Assembly: GCA_027532825.1 (NCBI GenBank)
Contig: JAPZTL010000004.1
Location: 248,001 to 312,000, forward strand
Source of the DNA: Silanimonas sp021297925
GTDB lineage: Bacteria > Pseudomonadota > Gammaproteobacteria > Xanthomonadales > Xanthomonadaceae
Direction: 5' to 3'
DNA: 64,000 nucleotides
A model generated the notes under the pieces. The model was not told where the DNA came from. It searched no databases and was given only the letters and a program-made list of their open reading frames with translations. Position numbers and translations under genes: made by a program. This document shows, in pieces, positions 47,135 through 57,385 of this stretch (its first letter is position 1; every line of letters begins with the position of its first letter).

Positions 47135-47740
47135 TCATTCGCCATGGTGCGTGGCCGGCCCTGGTTCCGGCACCAGCCGTGCAAGGCCGCAATCGGCCAG
47201 CACGCGGGCCCACGGGAACATCGGCCCGGGGTCGCGCTTGCGCCACACCGTGGCGCTCGGGTCGTCGCTGGCCGGCACGCGGGCCGTGTCGAGGTCCTCG
47301 TGGCCGGCGATCCAGCGCAGGGCGGGGAATCGGTCGCGAAGGTGGGCGAGCAAGGTCCGCAGCGCGACGATCTGGGCCTCGGTGTAGGGTTCGTCCATCG
47401 CCTGGTGGCGGCTGTCGTACCAGTGCGGATGGCGCCCGGTGTTCACGATCTCGATGCCGATCGAACGCGGGTTCCAGCCGCGGACATGGTGCGCGATGCG
47501 CTCCGGCTCCACGTAGGCCTCGAGGGCGCCGTCGCGGTCGAGGTAGTAGTGGCCGCAGGCCCCGGTGCCGACCTCGTCGTACCGCACGCGTTCGCCGAAG
47601 GCACGCGCCTCGTCGAGGGTGGGCGTTTCCGTGCAGTGCACCACGACGAGGTCGATGGTGCCCGGATCCCGCGGCGTGAGCCGCTCCCGGTAGGGCACGG
47701 GGCGGAATCGCGCGCCGGGCGCGAGGAGGGGAGCGGACAT
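47135..47740 (-). CDS. N-acetylmuramoyl-L-alanine amidase, AmpD-like
   Basis: This 201-residue zinc amidase-2 enzyme cleaves the MurNAc-L-Ala bond, probably on recycled muropeptides, because no signal peptide is present. The zinc ligands lie in VVVHCTETP, IAHHVRGWN and the late H/D motif (AGHEDLDTARVP, WRKRDPGPMFPW). The family Lys/Arg near the third ligand is present. TAGCAT sits 7 bases before the ATG and no Shine-Dalgarno is seen. ampD genes often control beta-lactamase induction; no ampR or ampC is in the window. Confidence 0.88.
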   Translation of the reverse strand: MSAPLLAPGARFRPVPYRERLTPRDPGTIDLVVVHCTETPTLDEARAFGERVRYDEVGTGACGHYYLDRDGALEAYVEPERIAHHVRGWNPRSIGIEIVNTGRHPHWYDSRHQAMDEPYTEAQIVALRTLLAHLRDRFPALRWIAGHEDLDTARVPASDDPSATVWRKRDPGPMFPWARVLADCGLARLVPEPGPATHHGE

Positions 47741-47894
47741 GCCGCGGATGCTAGCATCGCGGCCCGCGCCGCTCGTCCGGCCGGTTCCGTCCTCGAGGAG
47801 CCTCCATGGCCGCCGGCCACCCCATCCCGTCCCACGGGCCCGAGAGGGGCCCCGACGCGACGCCGCCCGCGGCGCCCGCTGCCCTGTGCGCGGC

Positions 47895-50057
<2,163 letters not shown>

Positions 50058-50073
50058 CGCCTCGCGCTGGACC

Positions 50074-50733
50074 TCAGCCCTCCACGGGCAAGACCTCGAC
50101 GATACGGCAGGGCTGGAAGTCGTTGCCGCTGAACTGGCGCGCGAAACCGCCGGCCAGCGTGGCCCCCACGCCGTCGTCGAGGCTGCCGTAGACCGCGTCG
50201 CCGGGGCGTCCACAGATCCTGCCGTCGGCGGCACCGGATACGAGGGAAATCGCGGCGAATCGATCGAGCTGCGCGCAGGAGGCTTCGAGCTGCAGTACGT
50301 GGCGACTCCCGCCGCGGAGCTGGACCTCGAGCCGGTTCCCGCGGAGGGCGGCGAAACTCCGGACGCGTGCGGTCTTGAAGCACCGGTTCGCCGGCGCTGG
50401 CGGGTCCTCGGTGATCGCGATGACCGGGCAGATGGCGCCGGCGGTCACGGCGGCGGCCCGCCCGTCCGCGCAGACGCCGTCGCCGGTCGAAGCCAGTTGC
50501 ATGGGTTCGGCGTCCTTGATGCCAGCGCAGCTGCGGTCCAGGTCGATCCGGAACCGCCGGCCTTCCCCGGCCAACACATCGAGGGTCCAGTCATCGACGC
50601 GCCGCGCGGTCTGCGCCGGGCCCGGCAGGCAGGCGACGGACACGGCCTTCCGGGGCGGCGACTCGGTCGCCAGACCGGCCGTCGATGAGAGCGCGAGGGC
50701 GGACAGCAGCGGAAGAATCGGTAGGGCGGGCAT
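50074..50733 (-). CDS. Exported Cys-rich protein with an internal duplication (DUF6491-like)
   Basis: This 219-residue protein has a signal peptide (MPALPILPLLSALALSSTAG, cleavage near residue 22). The mature part seems to hold two copies of one unit, at about residues 34-103 and 117-215. Each has a Cys, a beta-strand pair with basic residues, xSCAxxD, a stretch ending in Gly-x-(V/I)-C, and a final Cys (Cys35/69/88/102 and Cys118/153/174/209). The pattern resembles DUF6491 proteins common in xanthomonads, from memory. Disulfides in the periplasm are likely. An upstream GTG at 50811 is less likely than the ATG before the signal peptide. Confidence 0.68.
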   Translation of the reverse strand: MPALPILPLLSALALSSTAGLATESPPRKAVSVACLPGPAQTARRVDDWTLDVLAGEGRRFRIDLDRSCAGIKDAEPMQLASTGDGVCADGRAAAVTAGAICPVIAITEDPPAPANRCFKTARVRSFAALRGNRLEVQLRGGSRHVLQLEASCAQLDRFAAISLVSGAADGRICGRPGDAVYGSLDDGVGATLAGGFARQFSGNDFQPCRIVEVLPVEG

Positions 50734-50833
50734 CGTCGTCCATGGCGGGGGGGGGCGGGCATCCTGCGCCGTCGCGACCCGCCGCCACAAGCCCCGTCGG
50801 ACGGCGGTCACGCGTCTCGCCTATGATTCGGCC

Positions 50834-51475
50834 ATGCCTGTCCTCGATGCCACCCATCGCCAGACCCGCTGGGCCTTCTTCCGCCAGTGGCTCAAGAACC
50901 CGTTGGGCGTCGCGGCGGTCTCGCCGTCGAGCCCGCAGCTCGCCCGCCAGATGATCGCCGCCCTGCCGCCGGCCACCCGCCGCGTCATCGAGCTCGGCGG
51001 CGGGACCGGCGCCATCACGGCCGCCTTGCTCGAGGCCGGCATCGCGCCCCGCGACCTGATGGTCCTCGAACTGAACGAGGCCATGCACCAGACCCTGCGC
51101 CAACGCTTCCCGGACATCCGCCTCCATCTTGCGGATGCCGCGGGCGTCCAACAGGTCGCGGCGGAGAGCGGCTTCCTCGGGCACGGGTCCGTGGACGCGG
51201 TCGTCTCGGGACTCGGCCTGCTGTCGATGCCGAGGACCCTCCAGCGCGCGATCCTCGAGGCCTCCTTCGCCTGCCTCCGTCCGGACGGCCGTTTCGTGCA
51301 GTTCACGTACGGCCCCGCCAGCCCGGTCCCCCGTGATCTCCTCGACGAGCTCGGGCTGGACGTGCGGCGTGCGAGTTTCACGTGGTGGAACGTGCCGCCG
51401 GCTACGGTCTATGTCTACGCCCGATGGCAGTCCACCGCGGTCCTCGCCACGCCGATGGGGCCGCGCGCCGGTTGA
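50834..51475 (+). CDS. SAM-dependent methyltransferase, phospholipid N-methyltransferase-like
   Basis: This 213-residue class I methyltransferase has RWAFFRQWLKNPLGVAAVSPSSPQLARQM at the N-terminus (quoted region residues 12-40), motif I VIELGGGTGAITAALLEAG and a membrane-proximal profile typical of PmtA. PmtA enzymes methylate phosphatidylethanolamine toward phosphatidylcholine; the similarity suggests but does not prove that. It is divergent from the exported Cys-rich gene, 100 bases away. Confidence 0.8.
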   Translation: MPVLDATHRQTRWAFFRQWLKNPLGVAAVSPSSPQLARQMIAALPPATRRVIELGGGTGAITAALLEAGIAPRDLMVLELNEAMHQTLRQRFPDIRLHLADAAGVQQVAAESGFLGHGSVDAVVSGLGLLSMPRTLQRAILEASFACLRPDGRFVQFTYGPASPVPRDLLDELGLDVRRASFTWWNVPPATVYVYARWQSTAVLATPMGPRAG

Positions 51476-51493
51476 CGCGCGGCCCGGCCTGCT

Positions 51494-52912
51494 TCAGCGC
51501 AGCCACATGTGCGCACGGCGCGGCGGCAGGTTGAAGGTGTAGGTGCCGTTGCTGATGCGGACCACGCTGGTGGCGTCGAGCACATCGCGGTAGTCGGTGT
51601 TCCACCACAGCACGCTGTTGTTCATGTTGACCGGCACGGCCACCGAATTGCCGCACTTGTTGATCGCCACGATGCCCTGGTTGCCGCGACGGAAGATCAG
51701 GTGGCAATCCCCGGCGGAAAGCACCTGCTGGTCGCTGCCCTGCACCGTGTTGTGGAAGCGGATCATGGCGCGCAGGTCGCTGCGGTTCCAGGCATTCACC
51801 CAGCGGTTGTCGCCGCTCTCGTTGTTGTCCGTGTAGAGCATGGGCACGCCACCGTTCCGGCCGAGGATGTAGGCGTAGGCCAGCGTCTCGTCGGTGGGGT
51901 CCATGATCAGGTAACGGAACCCGTCGTTGTTGGGGATGTCGTGGGTGATCGTGAAGGTGATCGCCCGCGAGGGCTCCAGGGCCTGCCCGAAGGCCAGCGG
52001 ATCGACCAGCTGGTTGAGGCTGCCGCCGAAGCCAAACGCGGCACGCATCTGGTTGTGCAGCGGGAAGTCATAGGCACCGTGGTCGGTGTCGCGGAGATAG
52101 GGTGCAAGGAAACGGTCGTACTCGCTGGTGCCTGCGCCGCCGTTGGTGATGACTTCGCCGAACACATGCATGCCCGACTTGACGGTGGGCGTGAGCACCG
52201 CATTGATGAAGCTGGCCGGCATGTGCTTGGCGGCATCGATGCGGAAGCCCTTGACGCCCATGTTCTTCAGGGCCATGAGGTACTGCTGCTGTTGCGACAC
52301 CACCCAACTGTTGCCGAGAAGGTCGGGAAGACCGGCGTCGCCGCTGCCGCCGCACAGCCGCCAGTTCTGGACTTCCCAGACGTTGTTGTAGTCGGTGATG
52401 CAGCGTGCGGGCCCGAAGTCGTTCGCCGAGAACATGTTGTTCCGGAGGTCGCCGAACAGCCGCAGGCCGTTGTAGTAGGTGGTGTTGCGAGCGTAGGTCG
52501 ACAGCACCGCGCTGCCGGGGTAGTTGAGGTCGCTGCGCTTCCACGCCTCGTTGGCCATGTGGTTCATCACCACGTCGGCATAGACGCGGATGCCGCGCGC
52601 CTGCAGGGCCTGGACCATGTTGCGGAACGAAGTGGTGTCACCCAGCGGGTTGTGGACCAGGCGCAGGTCCTGCGGCTGGTAGCGCGCCCACCAGGCCCCA
52701 CCTTCGCTCTTGTAGGCGGGCGCGACCAGGACGATGCGATAGCCCGCGGCCTGGATCTGGTCGGCGCGCGCCTGCACGTCGGCGTAGCGCCAGTTGAAGG
52801 CGTGGAGGATGACGTCGGCCGAGGCGTTGGACGCCGCGCCGAGCATGAGCACAAGGATCGTGAAGACACGGGGCATCAGTCCCGCCAGCCGGCGGGTCGA
52901 GTCGATGGACAT
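51494..52912 (-). CDS. Secreted alpha-amylase, glycoside hydrolase family 13
   Basis: This 472-residue endo-amylase has a signal peptide cleaved near ASNASA-DV (residue 32). The (beta/alpha)8 barrel carries DVVMNHMA (region I), GFRIDAAKHM with nucleophile Asp226 and Arg224 (region II), HVFGEVITNG with acid/base Glu253 (region III) and TITHDIPNNDG with Asp325 (region IV). A C-terminal beta domain ends TYTFNLPPRRAHMWLR. No starch-binding domain follows. The family resembles cold-adapted Pseudoalteromonas-type amylases. An ATG at 52948 is also in frame, but 52912 gives the better signal peptide. No other starch genes are adjacent. Confidence 0.92.
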   Translation of the reverse strand: MSIDSTRRLAGLMPRVFTILVLMLGAASNASADVILHAFNWRYADVQARADQIQAAGYRIVLVAPAYKSEGGAWWARYQPQDLRLVHNPLGDTTSFRNMVQALQARGIRVYADVVMNHMANEAWKRSDLNYPGSAVLSTYARNTTYYNGLRLFGDLRNNMFSANDFGPARCITDYNNVWEVQNWRLCGGSGDAGLPDLLGNSWVVSQQQQYLMALKNMGVKGFRIDAAKHMPASFINAVLTPTVKSGMHVFGEVITNGGAGTSEYDRFLAPYLRDTDHGAYDFPLHNQMRAAFGFGGSLNQLVDPLAFGQALEPSRAITFTITHDIPNNDGFRYLIMDPTDETLAYAYILGRNGGVPMLYTDNNESGDNRWVNAWNRSDLRAMIRFHNTVQGSDQQVLSAGDCHLIFRRGNQGIVAINKCGNSVAVPVNMNNSVLWWNTDYRDVLDATSVVRISNGTYTFNLPPRRAHMWLR

Positions 52913-53074
52913 GGTGCAGGGCTCCAGTTGGGGGGAGCGCAGGACCATGGGCCGGCGGCCTCCTGCCGTGGATGCACCTCGATGGCACGGTGCGTGCCCG
53001 GCCCCTGTTCCGAGCGCACGATGAGCCGGCGGTAGGCAGGCTCGGGCTAGAGCCTAGACTCCAATCCACCGCTT

Positions 53075-53102
53075 GAAGTGAAGGTGCATACGTATTCACT
53101 TC
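53075..53102. promoter_or_regulatory. Inverted repeat, possible operator upstream of the amylase gene
   Basis: GAAGTGAA (53075-53082) and TTCACTTC (53095-53102) are perfect 8-base inverted arms around a 12-base spacer. The self-complementary octamer ATACGTAT (53088-53095) overlaps the right arm. The site lies in the 276-base gap between potI and the amylase gene, about 160 bases before the amylase start. The remaining gap shows only a weak promoter candidate on the minus strand (CTTCAA, 16 bases, TAGGCT). Confidence 0.4.
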
Positions 53103-53188
53103 GCGAACGCTTGTCGGAGACGTTGCCAGACCGAGGTCGACCGTGTTCGAAACGAGGGCCCCACCGGCCTCAGTGCCGCCCGTGGGCC

Positions 53189-53998
53189 TCAGCGAGTCGA
53201 GCGGGACGATCGGTGCATCAGCCAGCCGGCGACGCTCACGCCCACGCAGACCGCGACGATGATCAGCGTCGCTAGCGCGTTGATCTCCGGCGTGACGCCG
53301 AAGCGCACCATGGACAGCACCAGCACCGGCAGCGTGCTCGACCCCGGCCCCGAGGTAAAGCTGGCGATCACCACGTCGTCCAGCGACAGCGTGAAGGCCA
53401 GCAGCCAGCCGGCGACCAGCGCCGGGCAGATCAGCGGCAGCGTCACCAGGAAGAACACCTTCCAGGGCCGCGCGCCGAGGTCCATGGCGGCTTCTTCCAA
53501 GCTGTGGTCGGTCTGCACCAGCCGCGAACGGACCACCACGGTCACGTAGCAGACGCACAGCGTCACGTGGGCGATGGCGATGGTGTCGATGCCGCGGCCT
53601 TCGGGCCAGCCGACCAGCTGCTGGAGGGTGATGAAGAGGAACAGCGCGCTGATGCCGAGCATGACGTCGGGCATGACCAGCGGCGCGGAACTCAGCAACG
53701 ACAGGAGGCCGCGCCCCCGGAAGCGGCCGAAGCGGGACAGGGCGAGGGCGGCGAGCGTTCCGAGGACGACGGCCAGCGTGGAGGAGATCGTCGCGATCAG
53801 CAGCGAGAGCTTGGCCGCCGACAGCACGGCGTCATTGGCGAACAGGCGCGCGTACCACTCGGTGGAGAACCCGCCCCAGACGCTTACCGAGCGGGTGTCG
53901 TTGAACGAGAACGCGACCACGCTGGCGATCGGCAGGTACAGGAAGGCGTAGCCGAACACCATCAGGGTGTAGAGCAGGAAGGGGCGCCGTTGGCTCAC
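53189..53998 (-). CDS. potI: Polyamine ABC transporter permease PotI
   Basis: This 269-residue inner-membrane permease has about six transmembrane helices and the cytoplasmic EAA loop SLEEAAMDLGARPWKVFFLVTLPL (about residues 167-190), which contacts the ATPase. The stop lies 276 bases before the amylase start. Its ATG overlaps the potH stop by four bases, so potF-G-H-I form one operon. Confidence 0.92.
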   Translation of the reverse strand: MSQRRPFLLYTLMVFGYAFLYLPIASVVAFSFNDTRSVSVWGGFSTEWYARLFANDAVLSAAKLSLLIATISSTLAVVLGTLAALALSRFGRFRGRGLLSLLSSAPLVMPDVMLGISALFLFITLQQLVGWPEGRGIDTIAIAHVTLCVCYVTVVVRSRLVQTDHSLEEAAMDLGARPWKVFFLVTLPLICPALVAGWLLAFTLSLDDVVIASFTSGPGSSTLPVLVLSMVRFGVTPEINALATLIIVAVCVGVSVAGWLMHRSSRSTR

Positions 53999-54987
53999 GT
54001 CCGGGCCTCCTCACGCTCGGCCCGGCGCTCCTGGAAACGCTCGAACAGGATCATCGGCACCACGATCAGCACGAGCATGGCGACGGCCACCGCCGCGGCG
54101 AGCGGGTAGTTCCGTCCGCTGAAGAAGTCCTCCCAGATGCGTTGTCCGATCGACAGCGATCCGGGCCCGCCCAGCAGCGCCGGAATGACGTACTCGCCCA
54201 CGGCCGGGATGAACACCAGCAGCGAGCCGGCGACGATCCCCGGCACCGACAGCGGGAGCGTCACCGAAAGGAACGCCCGCCATGGGCGCGCGCCGAGGTC
54301 GGCTGCGGCCTGCAGCAGCGTGCCGTCGAGCCGCATCAGGTTGGCCACGAGAGGCAGCACCATGAAGGGCAGGTAGTTGTAGGTGATCCCGACGTACACG
54401 GCGAAGGGGGTGTCGATCAGGCGCACCGGCGCGTCCACCAGGCCCAGCGCCAGCATCGCCTGGTTCACGAGGCCGTTGTCCCTGAGCAGGCCGGAAAGCG
54501 CGTACGTGCGGAGCAGGGAACTCGTCCAGAAGGGGAGGATCACCAGGACCAGCAGCACGAGGCGCGTGGCCGGCGAGGCGCGGGCGATGCCGTAGGCGAT
54601 GGGATAGCCGATGAGCAGGCACGCCAGCGTCGACACGCTCGCGAACTGCAGGGAAGACAAGTAGCTCTCGATGTAGAGGGGATCCGCCAGGAGTCGCGCG
54701 TACCCCGCGAGGCTGACGTTGATCTGGATCAGGCCTTGTTCGCCGATCGCCACGAGGTCGGAGTAGGGCGGCACGCCGCCGGTGCGCTGCGCGACGCTGA
54801 TCTTCAGCACCACCAGCAGGGGGGCGAGGAAGAAGGCCAGCAGCCAGAGCGTGGGGACGGCGATCACGACGTAGCGCCCGCGGCTTCCGCGCAGCTCGCG
54901 GCCGAGCGCGCCGATCTGGCGGAACAGGCCAAGTACGACCTGGTACCAGAGGTCCCACCAGCCCGCGTTGGCGCCGCCCGCCTGCAT
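53995..54987 (-). CDS. potH: Polyamine ABC transporter permease PotH
   Basis: This 330-residue permease has the N-terminal membrane helix VIAVPTLWLLAFFLAPLLVV, a large periplasmic loop and the EAA motif LLQAAADLGARPWRAFLSVTLPLS (about residues 224-247). PotH pairs with PotI in the channel. The start was placed at the ATG at 54987, two bases after the potG stop, because the upstream extension of the frame is Arg-rich antisense-type sequence. Confidence 0.92.
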   Translation of the reverse strand: MQAGGANAGWWDLWYQVVLGLFRQIGALGRELRGSRGRYVVIAVPTLWLLAFFLAPLLVVLKISVAQRTGGVPPYSDLVAIGEQGLIQINVSLAGYARLLADPLYIESYLSSLQFASVSTLACLLIGYPIAYGIARASPATRLVLLVLVILPFWTSSLLRTYALSGLLRDNGLVNQAMLALGLVDAPVRLIDTPFAVYVGITYNYLPFMVLPLVANLMRLDGTLLQAAADLGARPWRAFLSVTLPLSVPGIVAGSLLVFIPAVGEYVIPALLGGPGSLSIGQRIWEDFFSGRNYPLAAAVAVAMLVLIVVPMILFERFQERRAEREEART

Positions 54988-54989
54988 CG

Positions 54990-56132
54990 TCAGGACGCCA
55001 GCACGATCGCGTCGCGCGCGTGCCAGATCAGATAAAGCACGTCGCCCCAGTTGTAGTGCGGGTCGGCGCTGCGCGCGGCATGCGTTTCCTGCACCCGGAG
55101 CACGAAGCCGTCGTCGGTCTGCACGTGGTAGATCGACACGTCGCCGAGGTAGGCGATCTCCACCACCCGCCCGCGGACGACGTTGTCGACGCCGTCGGGT
55201 TCGGTTTCCGCGACGTCGATCTTCTCGGGACGCACCGCGACGTGGACGTCGGTGCCCACCGGGATCGGCTCGGCGTAGCGCGCCCACGCGTCGAACGCGA
55301 AGTCGTGGCAATGCACGAGCACGCGCTCGCCGTCCTGCTCGACGACGGTGCCCTTGAGCATGTTCACCGCGCCGATGAACTCCGCCACGAACTTCGAGCT
55401 GGGGTATTCGTAGAGGTTCGACGGGGTGGAGACCTGCAGGATGCGGCCGGCGTCCATGACCGCGACGCGGCTCGACATCGTCATCGCTTCCTCCTGGTCG
55501 TGGGTGACCATGACGAAGGTGGTGCCGGTGCGCTCCTGGATGTTCACCAGCTCGAACTGCGTGTGCTCGCGGAGCTTCTTGTCGAGCGCGCCGAGCGGCT
55601 CGTCGAGCAGCAGCAGCTTGGGCTGCTTGGCCAGCGCGCGGGCCAGCGCGACGCGCTGGCGCTGGCCGCCGGACAGCTGGTCCGGCTTGCGCCTGCCCAG
55701 CTGGCCCATCTTCACCAGGTCCAGCATCGCCGCGACGCGGTCGCCGATCTCGGAGGCCGGCAGCCGGTCCTGCTTCAGCCCGAAGGCGATGTTCTGCTCC
55801 ACCGTCATGTGCGGGAACAGGGCGTAGCTCTGGAACATCATGTTCACCGGCCGCTCGTAGGGCGGCAGGCGCGTCACATCGACGCCATCGATCAGCATCC
55901 GGCCACGGTCGGGCACTTCGAAGCCGCCGAGGATCCTCAGCAGCGTGGACTTGCCGCAGCCCGACCCGCCGAGCAGCGAGAAGAACTCGCCGCGGTAGAT
56001 GTCGAGCGAGACGTCGTCGACCGCGTAGGTCTTGCCGAACGTCTTGGTGACGCCCTCGATGCGGAGGACCGGCTCCGCGTTCGGGTCCTGCCAGGGCTCG
56101 ACCTGGGCCTGGCGGCGGGCCGGGGCGCTCAC
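54990..56132 (-). CDS. potG: Polyamine ABC transporter ATP-binding protein PotG/PotA-type
   Basis: This 380-residue ATPase powers polyamine import. It has Walker A LLGGSGCGKST (about residues 53-63), the signature LSGGQRQRVALARAL (about 143-157), Walker B LLLLDEPLGALD, and the H-loop VTHDQEEAM. The C-terminal TOBE domain (HVAVRPEKIDV) follows. Ten bases separate it from potF. Confidence 0.94.
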   Translation of the reverse strand: MSAPARRQAQVEPWQDPNAEPVLRIEGVTKTFGKTYAVDDVSLDIYRGEFFSLLGGSGCGKSTLLRILGGFEVPDRGRMLIDGVDVTRLPPYERPVNMMFQSYALFPHMTVEQNIAFGLKQDRLPASEIGDRVAAMLDLVKMGQLGRRKPDQLSGGQRQRVALARALAKQPKLLLLDEPLGALDKKLREHTQFELVNIQERTGTTFVMVTHDQEEAMTMSSRVAVMDAGRILQVSTPSNLYEYPSSKFVAEFIGAVNMLKGTVVEQDGERVLVHCHDFAFDAWARYAEPIPVGTDVHVAVRPEKIDVAETEPDGVDNVVRGRVVEIAYLGDVSIYHVQTDDGFVLRVQETHAARSADPHYNWGDVLYLIWHARDAIVLAS

Positions 56133-56142
56133 GTCCGCGGGC

Positions 56143-57273
56143 TCACTTGCCGCTCTTGATCGTGGTCCACGCGCGCTGGCGGGCGTCGTTCTCCTCGAGC
56201 GGCAGCTTGCGCGCGTCGTGCAGCTTGGCGATCACGTCCTCGGGCGGGTAGACCGCCGGGTCGTTGCGCAGGGCCTCCGCGACCAGCGGCTTGGCGGCCG
56301 CGTTCGCCGAGGCGTAGTTCACGAACTCGCTGATCGGGGCGATGACGTCGGGTCGCAGCAGGAAGTCGATGAACGCATGGGCCTCGGCCTTGTTCGGCGC
56401 ATCGGCGGGGATGGCCATGGCGTCGAACCAGCGGATGGCGCCTTCCTTGGGAATGAGGTAGCCGATCTCCACGCCGGTGCCCGCTTCCTCCGCGCGCGCG
56501 CGGGCCTGCAGAACGTCGCCGTTGTAGCCCATCGCCACGCAGATCTCGCCGTTGGCGAGGTCGTCGATGTAGCGACTCGAGTTGAAGTAGCGGATGTTCG
56601 GGCGGACCGCCGCAAAGGTCTGCTGCACCAGCTCGATCTCGCCACTACCCATGCCGTTCGGGTCCCGGCCGTGGAAGAGCAGGGCGGCCGAGAAGCCCTC
56701 CTGCTGGTCGTCGAGGATGGCGATGCCGCAGGCCGCGAGCTTGCCGCTGATGGCGGGGTCGAAGACCAGCGCCCAGCTGTCGAGCGGCGTGTCCGCGCCG
56801 AGGATCTCGCGGACCTTCGCGACGTTGTACCCAATCGCCGTAGTGCCCCACATGTACGGCACGAGGTGGGTGCCCTCGGGGTCGGCCACTGCGACGCCCT
56901 CGGCCAAGGACGGGTCGAGGTTGCCGATGTTCGCCAGCTGCGTTCTGTCCAGCGTCGCGTAGAGGCCGTTGGCAATGTGCTGCTGGGCGAACGGGGCCGA
57001 CGGGAAGATCACGTCGTAACCGCTCTGGCCCGCCACCAGCTTGGCGTCCAGCGTCTCGTTGTCGGCGTAGACGTCGTAGACCACCTCGATGCCGGTCTCC
57101 TTCGTGAACCGCTCGATGGTGTCCGGGGCGATGTAGTCGGACCAGTTGTAGACGTTGACCTGGCGCTTGGCGGCGCCATCGGGCTTGGCGCCGTCGGCGG
57201 CGGGAGCGTCGGCGTTGCCTCCGCAGGCGGCGAGGGCGATGGAGGCGGCGAGGGCGGTCAGGATCAGGCGCAT
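56143..57273 (-). CDS. potF: Putrescine-type periplasmic binding lipoprotein PotF
   Basis: This 376-residue binding protein has a lipobox ALAAC (lipid at Cys17), so it is anchored rather than free in the periplasm. The mature fold opens VNVYNWSDYIAPDTIERFTKETGIEVVYD and carries the ligand residues Trp44 and Ser45, the SRYIDDLANGEICVAMGYNGD motif and IPKEGAIRWFDAMAIP, as in PotF/PotD. The exact polyamine cannot be told. It is the first gene of the operon. Confidence 0.92.
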   Translation of the reverse strand: MRLILTALAASIALAACGGNADAPAADGAKPDGAAKRQVNVYNWSDYIAPDTIERFTKETGIEVVYDVYADNETLDAKLVAGQSGYDVIFPSAPFAQQHIANGLYATLDRTQLANIGNLDPSLAEGVAVADPEGTHLVPYMWGTTAIGYNVAKVREILGADTPLDSWALVFDPAISGKLAACGIAILDDQQEGFSAALLFHGRDPNGMGSGEIELVQQTFAAVRPNIRYFNSSRYIDDLANGEICVAMGYNGDVLQARARAEEAGTGVEIGYLIPKEGAIRWFDAMAIPADAPNKAEAHAFIDFLLRPDVIAPISEFVNYASANAAAKPLVAEALRNDPAVYPPEDVIAKLHDARKLPLEENDARQRAWTTIKSGK

Positions 57274-57385
57274 CGTCGGGGGCTCGGGAAGGGTCGGAAA
57301 CGAAGGGACTCGGCATGGTCGATGCGGTGTCCCGGGGTGTCAACGCCGGAGCGGGCGGGCTTGCGCGCCGCCTTCACGCGTCCGG

